From the NCBI GenBank assembly GCA_964023275.1, contig OZ029915.1:18267775-18331774 (forward strand): a stretch of DNA of 64,000 nucleotides. The letters run 5' to 3'. Positions 24,201 through 37,400 of this stretch are shown in pieces. A model generated the notes under the pieces. The model was not told where the DNA came from. It did no database searches and saw only the letters and a list, made by a program, of their open reading frames with translations. The number at the start of each line of letters is the position of its first letter. The first letter of the stretch is position 1. The stretch comes from Norana najaformis. Lineage: Eukaryota > Annelida > Clitellata > Crassiclitellata > Hormogastridae. A program made the translations under genes and the position numbers.

Positions 24201-27200
24201 GGAGATAAAATGCTAAAGATTGATGGTAACCTCATGTCTGTAGGTCAAGAACTGACTGAGATACAACAAGTTGAAAACTATTTAATTAATAGGCGTTTTC
24301 CGGTAAAAATCGCTCGTCGTCAGGGCCTAGGTGGAAAAATTTCTCTCCTTTTAAGTACCTCTCAGAAGTGCTGCCTACAGAATAGGTGCTATGTTAAGTG
24401 TCTGGATAATTGTAACCACCTATTGATATGATGGTCATGTTATTAATGACAACAATGGTGCAGGTGATGATGGGCATGATGATGGTATAGTATCCCACTT
24501 AAGTAAAGTTGGGCATGATGATATTGCATCTCACTTAAGTAAAATTGTATCTTTCATAACTATTCATGAATTATTTGTATTATTTCCATTGAAATATGTT
24601 GCAGGTATCTCTCTACTTCTGGCTGGAATTAGTCCCTCCTAGGGGAGGGGTCAGCCACACGGATCCTTCTTTTCCATTTATTTCTATCTGTTGCAGATAT
24701 ACAAACTCAATTTTGTCTTGTTTCTAAGAATATTGCTGTTTTAATGTTTTTATTGGTGTCTTCAATGATTTAATTTTTAGTCACTGGTTGACAAATGGGC
24801 AGATGAATTCAACAGTGCAGAAAATTTAGAGGAGGACTTTTGGAAGAACCTTGAGAAGGAATGGGGAGATAGTTCAAGGTTTGTGCCTTTTCTTGCATGT
24901 TTACCAAACACTGCAGCAGGCAACTCATCCTGATGTAGCACTTCAAGATGTATGCAACAATGTTCTTGTTTTGTGTCAACATCTGTTTCGGGATTTTTAA
25001 GAACTTGGGATCAAATGATTTGTGATCATGCCATTTAATTCCAGGTTAGGTCTAGTTTTAAAAGTCATCTTAGCAGTCATAGTCATGCAGTAAGATAGAG
25101 ACTGTCTTATGAAGTTATTAACTGATTTCTGTATTGTGATTCATGTTGGGTAATGTGTATTTGTGACATGTGCAAAATTAGGTAATATATCCCCATATCT
25201 TCAATTATATCTATGGAAACACATTGGTCTCTGGTTGCCTTGAAACTTGCAGAAACTCTTTGACTAGAACTGTAACCAATGTGTCAGAATATGAGCACAT
25301 AGCCTCTGTACTTAAATCTCTGCACTGGCTTCCTGTTCAGCAAAGACATTGTTTCAAATTGGGGCTTATTATTTATGAATCATTAAACTCTGGCCAACCA
25401 CAGTATCTTAAGATCAAACCTTTTCCTCTAGACTTATAATTATTCAGCAAGGTCTTCTGATTGCGTATCTTTCATGATACCAAAGACTACAACTATTCTT
25501 GGTGAATGGGCTTTTAAGTTGCTGAACCTAGATTTTGGAACTCCCTTCCTGTATCTGTTTGTTCTGTTCAGTCGCTTGTGTAATTTCATTCTTAACTTTA
25601 GATTTACTCTAAGTTTCAAATTGTTTATCCACTGTAGGCTGCAACTCTGTGTTATTGGACTGATCTTCTGGATATTGACTTGATTGCGGCATGGTTTTGT
25701 TGCACTGTCAGTTGAAGCCTTGTGCTTTAGACACAGGCATGATAGAAATTATTAAGTAATCATTATTATTGTTATTATTATTGTTATTGTTATTATTATT
25801 ATTATTATTATATTGTATTTATCATGCAAGCAAGGTCGGTAAATCTGAATCTGAGGCACAGAGCAGTTGTGAGTGAAGGACTCGCTCAAGGTCCCTACAC
25901 AGTAAACATCTCAGGAGAGAGGCTCAAACCCATACTCTCAACATTACAAGCCGAGCACTCTCTCGAATCGGCTACCGTGCCCCGCAAATAATAATAATAA
26001 GAACACTTCTTTCTGACAGACTTTGAGGCAGTCCTTCACTCTCAATTGCTCAGCACTATATGTTGATTTTTTGTCCTTATAAAGTTGTGCTTAATAAATA
26101 CAATATAATAATAATTCTCTGATGTCAACAACGTTGTTCAAAGGCTTCTGTTATCTGTAATTTTAAATGAGCACCTTTATTCTTGTTATTATTTTGTGGC
26201 CTCCTAAACTATGGTTCTTGAAACTATAATCCGTTGAGTGGTGAATCTTTTGGTAAAGCGCAGCTGAAGGACTTCAGTTAACCAACAACTCAACAGTGTT
26301 TTCTTTTACATTGTTTTTCTTATGAATGAACTGTGAGATTAGGTGAAAGGCTGATTAGCTGCTATGATTGCCTGTCTTATCCAGTGAAAATATTTACTGT
26401 TGGGCATTGGTGGTGAACTTGTGGGGCACGGTGACCGACTGTTTAGAGTGCTCGACTTGTGACACACAGAGTAAGGGTTCAGCGCCATTGATTGATGCTT
26501 AGTCATGATATAGTGGTGCTTAAAAATGCAGAAGTAATATAAAAAGCTGGTTAATGTAACGTATTATAAGTACCTCATAACACGCTGCACACATGTATCT
26601 AACTGATCAGAATAAGTGTTTTAAGGTAGACAGCAAATGTATGCTGAACAAAGTCAGATGAAACAGTATGTAGATGCTACAGAACCCTGTTCCAGGAGGA
26701 CAGTCCACCACATGAGAAGGTACGATAGACTGAAGTGAATGCATGGAAGCATGGCACCTGTATATCTGCACAGGCAGCAGAGCACAACAATTGCCAACCT
26801 GGATGACTAAAAAGAGAACACAGACCACCGTAGTGTATGCTGGTATGGTGCCAACAGGTGAGGCCAGCAGGAGGATCTTGAAGGTAATACACTCTGCAGC
26901 AGAAAGCCATTGAAGCATTTCTCAAGATTGTGTATGCCAATAGATGGGAATATATTTCATCTTGTTGGCAAAAACTCAGGCGACACAAATTAAGACAGAT
27001 TGGCACAACTGGAGCTATGGAGGCTTGCAAGGATAGAATTGCACTAATCTAGGCACTTCAGGTTGAATGAGTGACCCATATCTATCACAGCTGCTAGATG
27101 CAGGACCTGGAAAGGAAGTCCATGTGATCTGCCATTGATAAGTGTCCTTCCATAAGCACACCCAGGTTGTGATGACGAGCTGTTGATTCCAGTCAGGGAA

Positions 27201-28414
27201 ACGGGGCTAGATATCTTTGCCCTTTATAACCCATCGTCTATAAAAAGGCAGATGACCACGTCTGACAGTTGAGTACTCGAAATCTGTTTGTTGGTACACT
27301 GCTTTCCATAACAGTCGGTACTAGTGCAAAGTTTTTTCCCATAATTCCTTCATTATTATCACCTAGTAATGCTGCCCATGTTTAATAAATATACAAGTTT
27401 AATTAAATACTGGCCAACCTATGCATATATGTAGACGCTTATACACTAAGCACACACAAGCCAACACTGTACACAGTCTCTTAATGCTAAGGCATATATA
27501 GACATCTCTTAATTTCACAATCATGGCAGTATTAATGTGCAATAAAAGGAGAATTGCTACAACTAAGCCTCCACAATTTAAAATTTGGCACAAATTTTAA
27601 AAGTTTCTCAAAATTCGCAATAATCTATCCAAACAACTTATTTCTTACCCAGTCATGGCAGTATTAATGAGCAATAAAAGAATTGCTACATGTCTTCTTA
27701 GAATGTCCCTGTCTGACATCGGACTGTATGCTTCGGCATGAGTTCACTTACTCCTAAATAACATACCATCTGCTGAACAACTATTTTATCTATAACCTTT
27801 GTTGGAAATGTGAGGTTTAAGGTAGGCAGGTAGGTGATGATGTTTTCTGGCTCCAATCTCAGATTCTTCAGTGAAGGTAGAACAACTGTGTGCTGCTTTT
27901 GACGTGCTGTCAGAAATTCTTTACCTGCAATGAATTACAGAGCTGCTTATGGAAAGGAAGCAGCTCATCGATGAAGTCCTGCAGAAGGAATGTTGAAATA
28001 GGGTCAAGTGCGCATGTTTTTGGCGAAGAAGATAACAGAAGTGATTTCAGATCTTCACCAATCACCGCCTTGAACTGGTCTTGGTGGCATTGTGTTCATG
28101 AATATGTTGGCAGATCTTTATGGACATCTAAGACTTTTTTTAGTCATATAGCTCAGGTAACCCTTGCAGTGAATGATGGATTGATGTTGGTTTTTTGATT
28201 GATTTGGATTATTGACTGTAGCAATTGTTAATTAGATTCTTTTTGCTATTCAAAGTTAAAATATATAAAATGTGTCTTTTTTACACTGGTTAATCACTCA
28301 CAGTAATGGTTAATGACAACGTGAATTTTTTTATTGTTTTTCAGTCAGAACTTTGGAAATCATAATTCTTGGTTAACAGACTTTGATGAGTTTCAGACAG
28401 ATAGCTACTACAAG
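15221..28414 (+). CDS. PEX5: PEX5 exons 1-8: docking and recycling half
   Basis: Residues 1-250 form the disordered half. Cys12 in [13 protein letters not shown] matches the conserved cysteine that is mono-ubiquitinated for export. LVNEF at 59-63 is the LVxEF variant of the PEX14-binding motif. Six WxxxF/Y motifs follow: WAEQY (109), WTSEY (135), WAKDY (155), WTEEF (168, created across the exon 5/6 junction), WADEF (200) and WLTDF (236). The segment [14 protein letters not shown] precedes the last one, as in other PEX5 proteins. I found no counterpart of the PEX7-binding box (FLKFVRQIGxG-type) in these exons. Confidence 0.9.
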
Positions 28415-31400
28415 GTATGAACTTTATTTTGTTCATTTCCTGCTTATTTATACATAAGATGGTTTACCTAGACTTGGTAGTCGGTTGAGTTGCAACAGGA
28501 ACAATTACATGTAACTCACTGATGCCATCCACAGGCAGGAAGCCAGTGGAGAAAAGGTGTATATAATTGGCTATATGTGAAAAACATGAAAGATTGGGCA
28601 ACAGCGGGGAAAGCATAGTTGAATATCAACAGCAGTTGAATCTGAAAGTGAGGAAGGCTGCCAAGGATGGCATTCCAGCTCAACTCAACCAATTCTTAGC
28701 AACTTTCCCACTTTTCCATTTTAGAATTGGCTGAAATTCTACCACATGTTACAACATGTATTTCATGAAATGTTCCAAAATTTTATGCACTATTTAAAAT
28801 ACTTTCAGAGATGTTGCAGATTCAGCAGGCATTTTGTGAAACTTTGAGATGTCCAGTTTTTGATAATTTGTATCTTTAGAACTGTTAGACCAAATTGGAT
28901 GAAATTTTTATCAGCTGTACTTTTTTTTTGTGTAGATCACAAAATAATTATTTGTTCACATTTAATAAATAAATAATAATAATTAGCAACTTCTAATGCG
29001 CCAGTGTCTAATGCACAAGGCATCAACCGATGGCACACCAAAACCAAGCCACAATCAGGTCGATATCCAGAAGGTCAGTCCGCACGACTGCTGGATATAG
29101 TCTGCCAGACTTGACCAAATCTGACAATGGTGGTCAAGGAGAGAACTTATTGCTAAGAAACTATATTAACAATATTAAGTTTTGTTACATTTTCTGGTTG
29201 AACATGGTTCAGTTGATAAATGTGCAAAAATCTGTGGTTCTTTACACATCCATCTTGTTTGGTTTGGCGACATTTTTGTCAGACAAGTGTCCAGAAACTT
29301 CCTTTCCTTTGCACTTAACATATGGCATTTTATCTTTCCTACTTACCTTCTGATTTTTAAGTGATGAGCAAATCAGCTTCCAGATTACTGACATTCAGCA
29401 ATTCAGTATGTGCAAAGACCCTCTGTGGGTGATAATTTTGAGTCTCAGACTTTGTGACAGCTGCACTGCCAGTGCTTTCTAAGACACTTTGCCGTCCATT
29501 GCACAGCTTCTGGCTAGGTTTATTATTAATCCTGTCTGCTTGGCTGCCTGAGCAGAAATAGATCTCATTAGATGTTTATGTCCATTAATCAAGGACTGAC
29601 ATTCCTGCTATGATTAACCCTAAAAGAAAAGGCCGTGGGTTGAATGGAGATGAAGGTGAAGAAGCAGTAACCAAACAGGACAAGAGGAGATAGGAAATTT
29701 GATCAACATCCTATGTGAAAAAGTCAAAACAACTTAAATTTAATCAGAGAGTTACAAACGAAAACCAACCTTCAAGGTTCTATGATCAGTCACTTACACA
29801 GCAAAATAAATGGCTTTGGAGGTCATTTTACAATTCTAGAAGAGGTTCTCAATAAAAGAATAAAAGAATAGATAGAATGGAAAGCCATAGCAAGAATGAG
29901 AAGAACCGAACAGAGGAAGATATTGCTACTAATACCGTGCAGTCCCGTTCATGTGCGACCTGTTTACATGCAAATTCTCTTAATGACTGCACATAAATGG
30001 GACTGCACTGCATATAGAATATGATTAACAGCCTGTATCCAACAGGCATGAGCAAACAGTCAAGTCAAAGGTTATGTAGCTTACTGCAGGGCATGGAGCT
30101 ATCCTACTATAAGTCTGCCTACTGATTGCTGATCGCGTAGGCAATATACATATAAAAATGAGTGCATTGTGCCTGGCATGTATGGAAACATTGGTCACTG
30201 AACAATGTCCGATTTAGAAGTACAATGAACTTGAAGGCACATTTTAAAAATACTACAGCTGAAATCATAGGAAACACAATAATAATAAATTATGTTTTCA
30301 TGATCTACACTGTGTCCGGAAAAATTCCAAGGCTTTACGGTAAATATGAAAATAATTAGTAAACATTAATCGATTTTTAAAATTCCAAAAACAGTTTAAT
30401 CCTGAAATTGTATTTGCACTATAATTGTTGTTTTGGCGTAAAAATTTTATAACAATTTTGTCTTCCTCGCGGAACGCCATTTTTCTAGCAACTTTCTTTA
30501 CAAAATATAAAATTCAAATACGTCACTGTGACGTAATTTTAAACGGGGGCCGTTAATAAATTACAAAGAATTTTGTTGGTAATTATATATTTCAGGATTA
30601 AACTGTTTTTGGAATTTTAAAAATCGATTAATGTTTACTAATTATTTTCATATTTACCGTAAAGCCTTGGAATTTTTCCGGACACAGTGTATGCACGAAA
30701 CTGTACAGCTGACAAATATTTAATCCAGTTTGGTCTAACAGTTCTAAAGACATAAATAATCAAAAGTGGACATCTCAAAGTTTCACGATTCGCTTTCTGA
30801 GGCTGAGGTCGAGAATCCATAGCATCTCTGACAGAATTTTCAGTATTGTGAAAAAAATGTTGGCTAAAATTTCAGCCAATTAAGAGATGGCCAGGTTGGA
30901 GGCATTGGTTGAGTTAAGCCGTTTGCCTTTATGCTTGATTCCATTACGCTGTCATGTGTTCATCCAACTCTCATTTCGTTGAGGATGCTGGTATCCTTCG
31001 AACTCGAGCTTTATCTATATCGTTTGTCCGTGACTGGTGGGGGAGCTTTGGACCGATTGCCTAGCAGTCGGCTCACTCTGTAAGGTGATTTGTCTTGGCT
31101 GTACAGTGGACTTTCTTGCTCCACCCTTCCTGCCCGTGTCAGGTATTAATGACTAGTTATGGCAGCCAACATCTGATCTCTGCCAATATTTATTGTCTGT
31201 ACCCCTACTTGTCATCTTACCCAAACTCTTAGATATATAACTTCTTTTGCTCCTACATGTCCTCTGTCATAATTATATACTGCAGGTATGTAACCACCAG
31301 ATTGTAACATACTTATGCACCCCACATGTGCTCTGTCTGACATGTTGGGATTCATGTAACTGCCTCACATAAGTGGCACAATTGTATAATTCTGTAAGTT

Positions 31401-34400
31401 GAAGAAGTTCAAATTAATCTAGACATCGGATGTTGATCGAATGAGAATGACACTAGTATTTGTTGGTTGCATTTGTGTCGTTTGAAGTCTGGACAGAAAT
31501 TGAAGAGCTCAATGTCTGGATTTATTGCTTTCAGGACTACAAATTTGAAGAAGACAATCCTCTGTGTGATCACCCGGATCCATTTGCAGAGGGCCTGAAA
31601 CGACTGAAGATCGGAGATATAGCAAATGCTGTCCTACTTTTTGAGGCAGCTGCACAAAATGACCCAACTAATGCTCAGGTATCTTCCTGTCTGGGCAGTC
31701 TGTACTTTGTAAACTTAACACTTTGCTACCATAGAGTCATTAAATGAGAAAAATCTGTTCAGTAAAATGCAACTAGATGCATATTAGTTAACGAATTTAT
31801 ATCTTTTATATCTTACCGTCTTACATATCTTGGGGTCTGTTACCTCATATATCAAATATCTCATAATAAAGTTTTTACATGAAATCACACATGGTTATCC
31901 TTCTGCAGTGAAAATTTCATACAACAGCCTGATTTTGTGGCTAGATGTTGCTTTGAGTGGTTGATATAAATTGCATGTGTTTAAATGTTCACTTGGAAAT
32001 TTTGACGAGCAGAAATCACGTGTGGCCATTCTGCACAGTAAATATCATCTGATGATGGCCAGTAGGGTGGAGCTTATTTTTGAAGTTGAGAAATATGAAG
32101 TTTGATTACTTACTATTGTAACATCACAACTTGCAGCAGCTCTGGACAGAACAAAGATGTCAGATCGTAAGGCTACATTCATTACAGCAGAGACTAGGCT
32201 AAAACATCGATAACCTTGCTCTGAATCTGGACTAAATTTTAACGACAGAGAGCAGAATACAGAGATCAAGTTTAAAGGCAGAATTTCAAGGATTCATTAT
32301 CCTAGTTGTACTTTGGGATGGCAAACTCATTCCTGATTTAACTGGAAAAGAGAAAGGTTGACTGTATTCCGGTACTTGTTTACAGTAAAAGTGTTTCTCA
32401 ACTGCTCATTGTTGCTAAACTTCCATCTGGAACAGGAGAAGCTCAAGCTGCTGCTGTCTTTAAGGCAATTGGAGACCTGGACATTGCCAACACCACTTGT
32501 GCTATGTTTCGACACCACTAGCGCAAACATTGATTGAATTGCTGGTACTTGTGTCCTTTTGGAGCAAAAGCTTGGTTAGGAGCTTCTATCACTGGCATGC
32601 AGACTTCACATTATGGAACTGATTGGTAAAGTCTTCCAAGTATGCATGAGATCAACATCTTTGCCAGAAGTCACATTTTTTTAAAGCGCTTTCAAGAATC
32701 CGGGGATTTGTAGACACTGAAAAATATGTAGCAGGAATTGCAACAGATGAAGTGGCAAGTTTTGTGATGGATATTAAGCAAAGCACCATCGAGTCTGCTA
32801 ACAAGCACCTTGAGCAAACTCAGCCGAGAGATGACTACAGAGAATTCCTGGAACTTGTCTTCGTCGGTGCAGTTTCGGCTAGAAGAGTACGATTCACGTC
32901 ACCTGGAGCCATGCACCACGCTCACTGGATGTCCAAAGTCATCTACAGTCAGAAGATCTGGATGTTTTGGGCTCAGTTCACACAGACTCCAAGAGAAGAG
33001 GCTACGTGATGTGTGTATTAGCAGCACATGTATACCTGAAAGCCGGGTTTACTGCTCCTCTAGCACCAAGTACTCTATACAATGACTTGCTTCTGCTGAA
33101 ATCTCTGCTAGAGTACTCAGCAATCCATCCAGCAATCTCCAAGGCAGCATCAACCAAGTTTTCTAAGCACTTATGGCATTTGTCCCCCAGAACTTGTTGG
33201 CTTGGCTTTCTTCGACAGTCAGGTCAGCCCATCAACAAAGAGGCTGATGGTGAGTGCCATGAAAAGTGGAGATCCACGTCAAGAACAAGATCATACCAAG
33301 TGGCTAAGTGTTGACCTTCAATCATTCTAGGATCAATCAGGACAAGAATGTAGAAGATTCTGTCACAACAAAGTAAATGTCACTGTTCAGAATGATGGAG
33401 CTTCCAGTAGGATTTCTTGCAGTTGATCCTGCGATGTGGGAGAACATGTTCACTTGCAAGCAGTCTGCAGACACAGTTACAGCGCTGAAAGTGGTCAATG
33501 ATTATGCCAAACATGCAGCTGTGCTTATCCAAGAGTTTACAACAAGCTCTGAATCATAGGTCCAGTTCCTGCTAAAGGTTGTTGAAGACCTTCGTAAAGC
33601 CTACCCAGACAGCGGGAAGCAGACTTTGGCAGGGCAGTCAGCAGAGACAAATGCCCTAATCCCCTATTAATATCACAACACATGCAATCTGTAATTCATA
33701 CTTGCTTTGATAAGAAGTTATTGCTAATGAAGTGTGCTTTTGCATTAACAGTTAACCCTTAACTCACGAGAGAATTTTTTCCGCCTAGGCCCTGATGACG
33801 AGCGATTTGACCGGAAACGCCTATTAATTAAATAGTTTTCAACTTGTTGTATCTTAGTCAGTTCTTGACCTACAGACATGAGGTTACCATCAATCTTCAG
33901 CATTTTATCTCCTCTTCCCATCCATCCGTCTAGTTTTTGATACAACAAATTTTGGGATACCCAAAGTTGCCCCAAACGGTACCCCACCCCATTAAAAAAC
34001 TTTATGTTCAGGCTGCTATATAAAAACATTTTCAGTGCCAACATATGTAGTGTCAGCATAAAAATCGTGCAGAAATCAATACCAGACAAAACCTCCCAAA
34101 AAGTTTGAAAATATTTTTATAAATGAAGGAGATACAATAATTTTAGTATGTGGACCAAAGTCGTAATAATTGAAGGAAATATAAAAAAACACATGAAAAG
34201 TAAGAAATTTCTAACTTATCAGATCTTGGTCATTTTATGACATGCAGACTTGAGGTTAGCGTCATTCTTTAGCATTTTATCTCCTCTTTCAAGCCATCTT
34301 TCCAGTTTTTGAGAAAAACGTTTTGGAGGGACTCAAAATTGCCCCAAACTGTACCCCACCCCATTTTAAATTTTTTTTCATGTTCAAACCCTTATAGAAA

Positions 34401-37400
34401 CATTTTCAGTGACAACATATGTACTGTCAGCACGTGAATTGTGCAGAAATTAATACCAGACAAAACCTCCCAAAAAAGTTTGAAAATTTTTTTATAAATG
34501 AAGGAGATACAATATTTTTAGTATGTAGACAGTAGTCATAAACAGCGAAGGAGTAATAAGAAAATGCCTAAAAGTAAGAAATTTTTAACTAATCAGATTT
34601 TGGTAATTTTTGACATACAGACTTGAGGTTAACATCATTCTTTGGCATTTTATCTCCTTTTTCAGTCATTTTGTCCAGTTTTTGAAACAAAATTTTGGGG
34701 TACTCAAAGTTGCCTACCTCCTACCCCATAACCTCCCAAACACATTCAGCAATACAACCACAACATCAAAAACACTGCAACATGCACACCAACAGGGCAA
34801 CAAGAGTAACATTACAACATGCCAGGCACACACAGAGACAAACTGATTTTTGTTTCCTTTTCAAATATTTGGTAGCTCTGAAAAGAGCCATTTTTATAAA
34901 TGCTTGAGTGCACTGGAATGCAGTGGATGGTCACCTTGAAGATGGCTGAAGCCTCCTGGATCAACTCCTTTTTCTCAATAGACTGGACTGAACAGTCCTA
35001 AGAGGACAATTTAGAATGGAAATTTTAGCAGTTTTGATGTGCTATACTGCTTACCTTCCTTACACTCCACATACACTTACTTATTTACTAAGCACTGGCT
35101 CATAGAACCACTATCTGATTTTGCTTGTGGCAAATGTGTAAGCATAAAACTTTGCACAAAGCAACTTGCTTGCTTCACATTCATACTGAGTATTCTTGGG
35201 GCAGCCTTTGGGAATATTGGTCTGATTCTCTAAACTTACGATGCAAGAGGAGAAGTAGGATTCCATTTTGTTCTGTGGGGTTTACCTGCCGTCTGTGCAT
35301 CTGACCTACTCTGCTCAGCATGCAGCTAGCACATAAAAAAACTTATCCAAAACCAATTAGAAAAAGTTCAAAAATGGTGCGTCAGGGGCTGATCCGCCAC
35401 AGACGCCTGTAAATGGAACAGTTAGGGGTCAACTGGGGAAATCTGATACCTGTTCAGTCCCGTCTATCTCGCCCAAGTCATCCGCCTGACCCAGTTTCAC
35501 GGTGCCATACCATGTATCGGAAGCTGTCTGAACTTGGAGTCGATGTCAGAATTTTCTTTAGCCAAAGCCACTTTATCTTCTTTCTTGGTAGCAAAAGACA
35601 GGTTTTTATTGTCAGATGAGCCAAAACTGTCATCATCTGATGCAAATTCATCAAGAATTTGCGGAATTTCATCGTCAGTAAGTCCACAACAACACGCTGC
35701 CAGTTTGGGTTATTTAAATTCGTGATTTAAATGTCCGATTCGATTAGTTGATTTTCATATTTATGACCCAATTCTAAAAACATCTTCCACTTATTTCTGT
35801 GCTTAATTATAATATCTTGACCTAATTGATGTAAGGTTTCAAAAATATAAAATCTGCGATAATACTAGATGCCCACTACCATTTACTACCATCTCGTCAT
35901 GACCCCTATACTACCATTCACTACCTAGTCTCTGTATTGGGTTAATCAGCAAATCACTCGTAATTCAGTAATTTCACAGACTTCATCAACTTTGAGACAC
36001 TAGAGCTACCTCTAAATATAAATATTTTTATTCAAATATTTTCTCTAATGTTTTTAGCTTAAAATTAACTTTTAGGGGGTAAGACTTTCAAAAATCAAAA
36101 TTTTTTAATTATATTTTAAACTCCACCCTAATAACCAAATTTTGTGACCAAATTTTGCTTCGATTGGTTAATATGAATGTGTGGCATGCATGGCAACTGG
36201 CAAATTTATATTAGAAATTTTATCATACTTGGGCAAGTCTTTAATTAAAGTATATTTGAAATCAAAATGTGCACTTGGATTGTTTTAATAAATTGACTGC
36301 CATTGATTTGTTGTTTTGTTTTTGTTTTTATTTTGTCTCTTTCACTTTCTTAGTTTGTTGCACTAAAAAATGATTTGTTGTGCAGGGTAATTAAGTTTAG
36401 TATTATTTGTTTGCCAATTTGGGTGTTTTTGTTGTAAAAAATGTTTTTTCATGTAACACTGCACTTAATGGCAAAAAACTGATGAAACGTATAACATGCT
36501 AAATGTACTGTTTTGAAATTTGTCTAAGATATTAGGTGACCCTGTTAGCTGGACTTATTGTCCTTTTGGTTTGTAATGTATTCTTAATAGTACAAACTTT
36601 ACGTATAAGAGAATTAAGAGATATCCTATTATCACATTAACATTTTATATCCTTAATATCTCATCAGTTAATTGTGCTGTATTATAACGTCCCATTATCA
36701 AATGCAGATATCTATTAGCACATATGTTATTGTTCATAAAATAAAGAGAGATCATGAAAAAACTTGATAAAAGCTTCTGAATATGTTGCCAAAGTAACAC
36801 TCCAGTAGCTTATTATTATAGTGAGAACAACAGAACACCATACTGTGGTAGAAATTAATATTTCATATAAAAAAATCAGGAGCCTTGACTGAAACTGCAC
36901 TGGCTTTACCAGCTGCTTGGCTTAGATTTTTGAACTCTCTTTCTGTATCTGTATGTTCTGCTCAGTCACTTATGTCATTTCTTTCTTACCTCAAGACTTG
37001 CCTTTTTCAAAGTGCTTATTATCCACCATAGGCTGCCTCTGTCTTATTGGACTGATCTATATATAGATCAGATTGTGGCTTAGTTTGGCAAGTCATCGGT
37101 TGATGTCTTGTACATTAGACACCGATGTGATAGAAATTATCATTTAAGAATGATAATAATACGCTTAGAACTCGAATCACTACTGCTTAAATAACTTCGA
37201 TAATTTTTTTGTAGGTGTGGCAGTACCTAGGAACAACACAGGCTGCAAATGAACAAGAGCCTTCTGCCATTGCTGCCTTAAGGAAGTAATTCAATGTTTT
37301 GGAATATCTTATGCATTTGAAATGTGATTTTTCAGTGATGGCACAGGTTTTCATAATCTAATCATAATTATTTTAAGAATGATTTTATTAGGTTTTGAAT

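Larger units (their letters stand above)
22176..24350 (+). mobile_element. Non-autonomous piggyBac element A with internal tandem repeats
   Basis: A TTAA at 22172-22175 precedes the 5' end CCCAATACAGACGCG. The 3' end is decayed, but a TTAA follows at 24351. Inside are a transposase N-terminal exon fragment (22435-22662), a C-terminal zinc-binding fragment (22840-23040), and about 2.5 copies of a unit of about 370 bp marked by GGAGATAAAATGCTAAAGA at about 23460, 23825 and 24197. The catalytic DDE domain is absent. Element B at 33756-35941 is the same subfamily in the opposite orientation. It lies in PEX5 intron 6. Confidence 0.8.
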
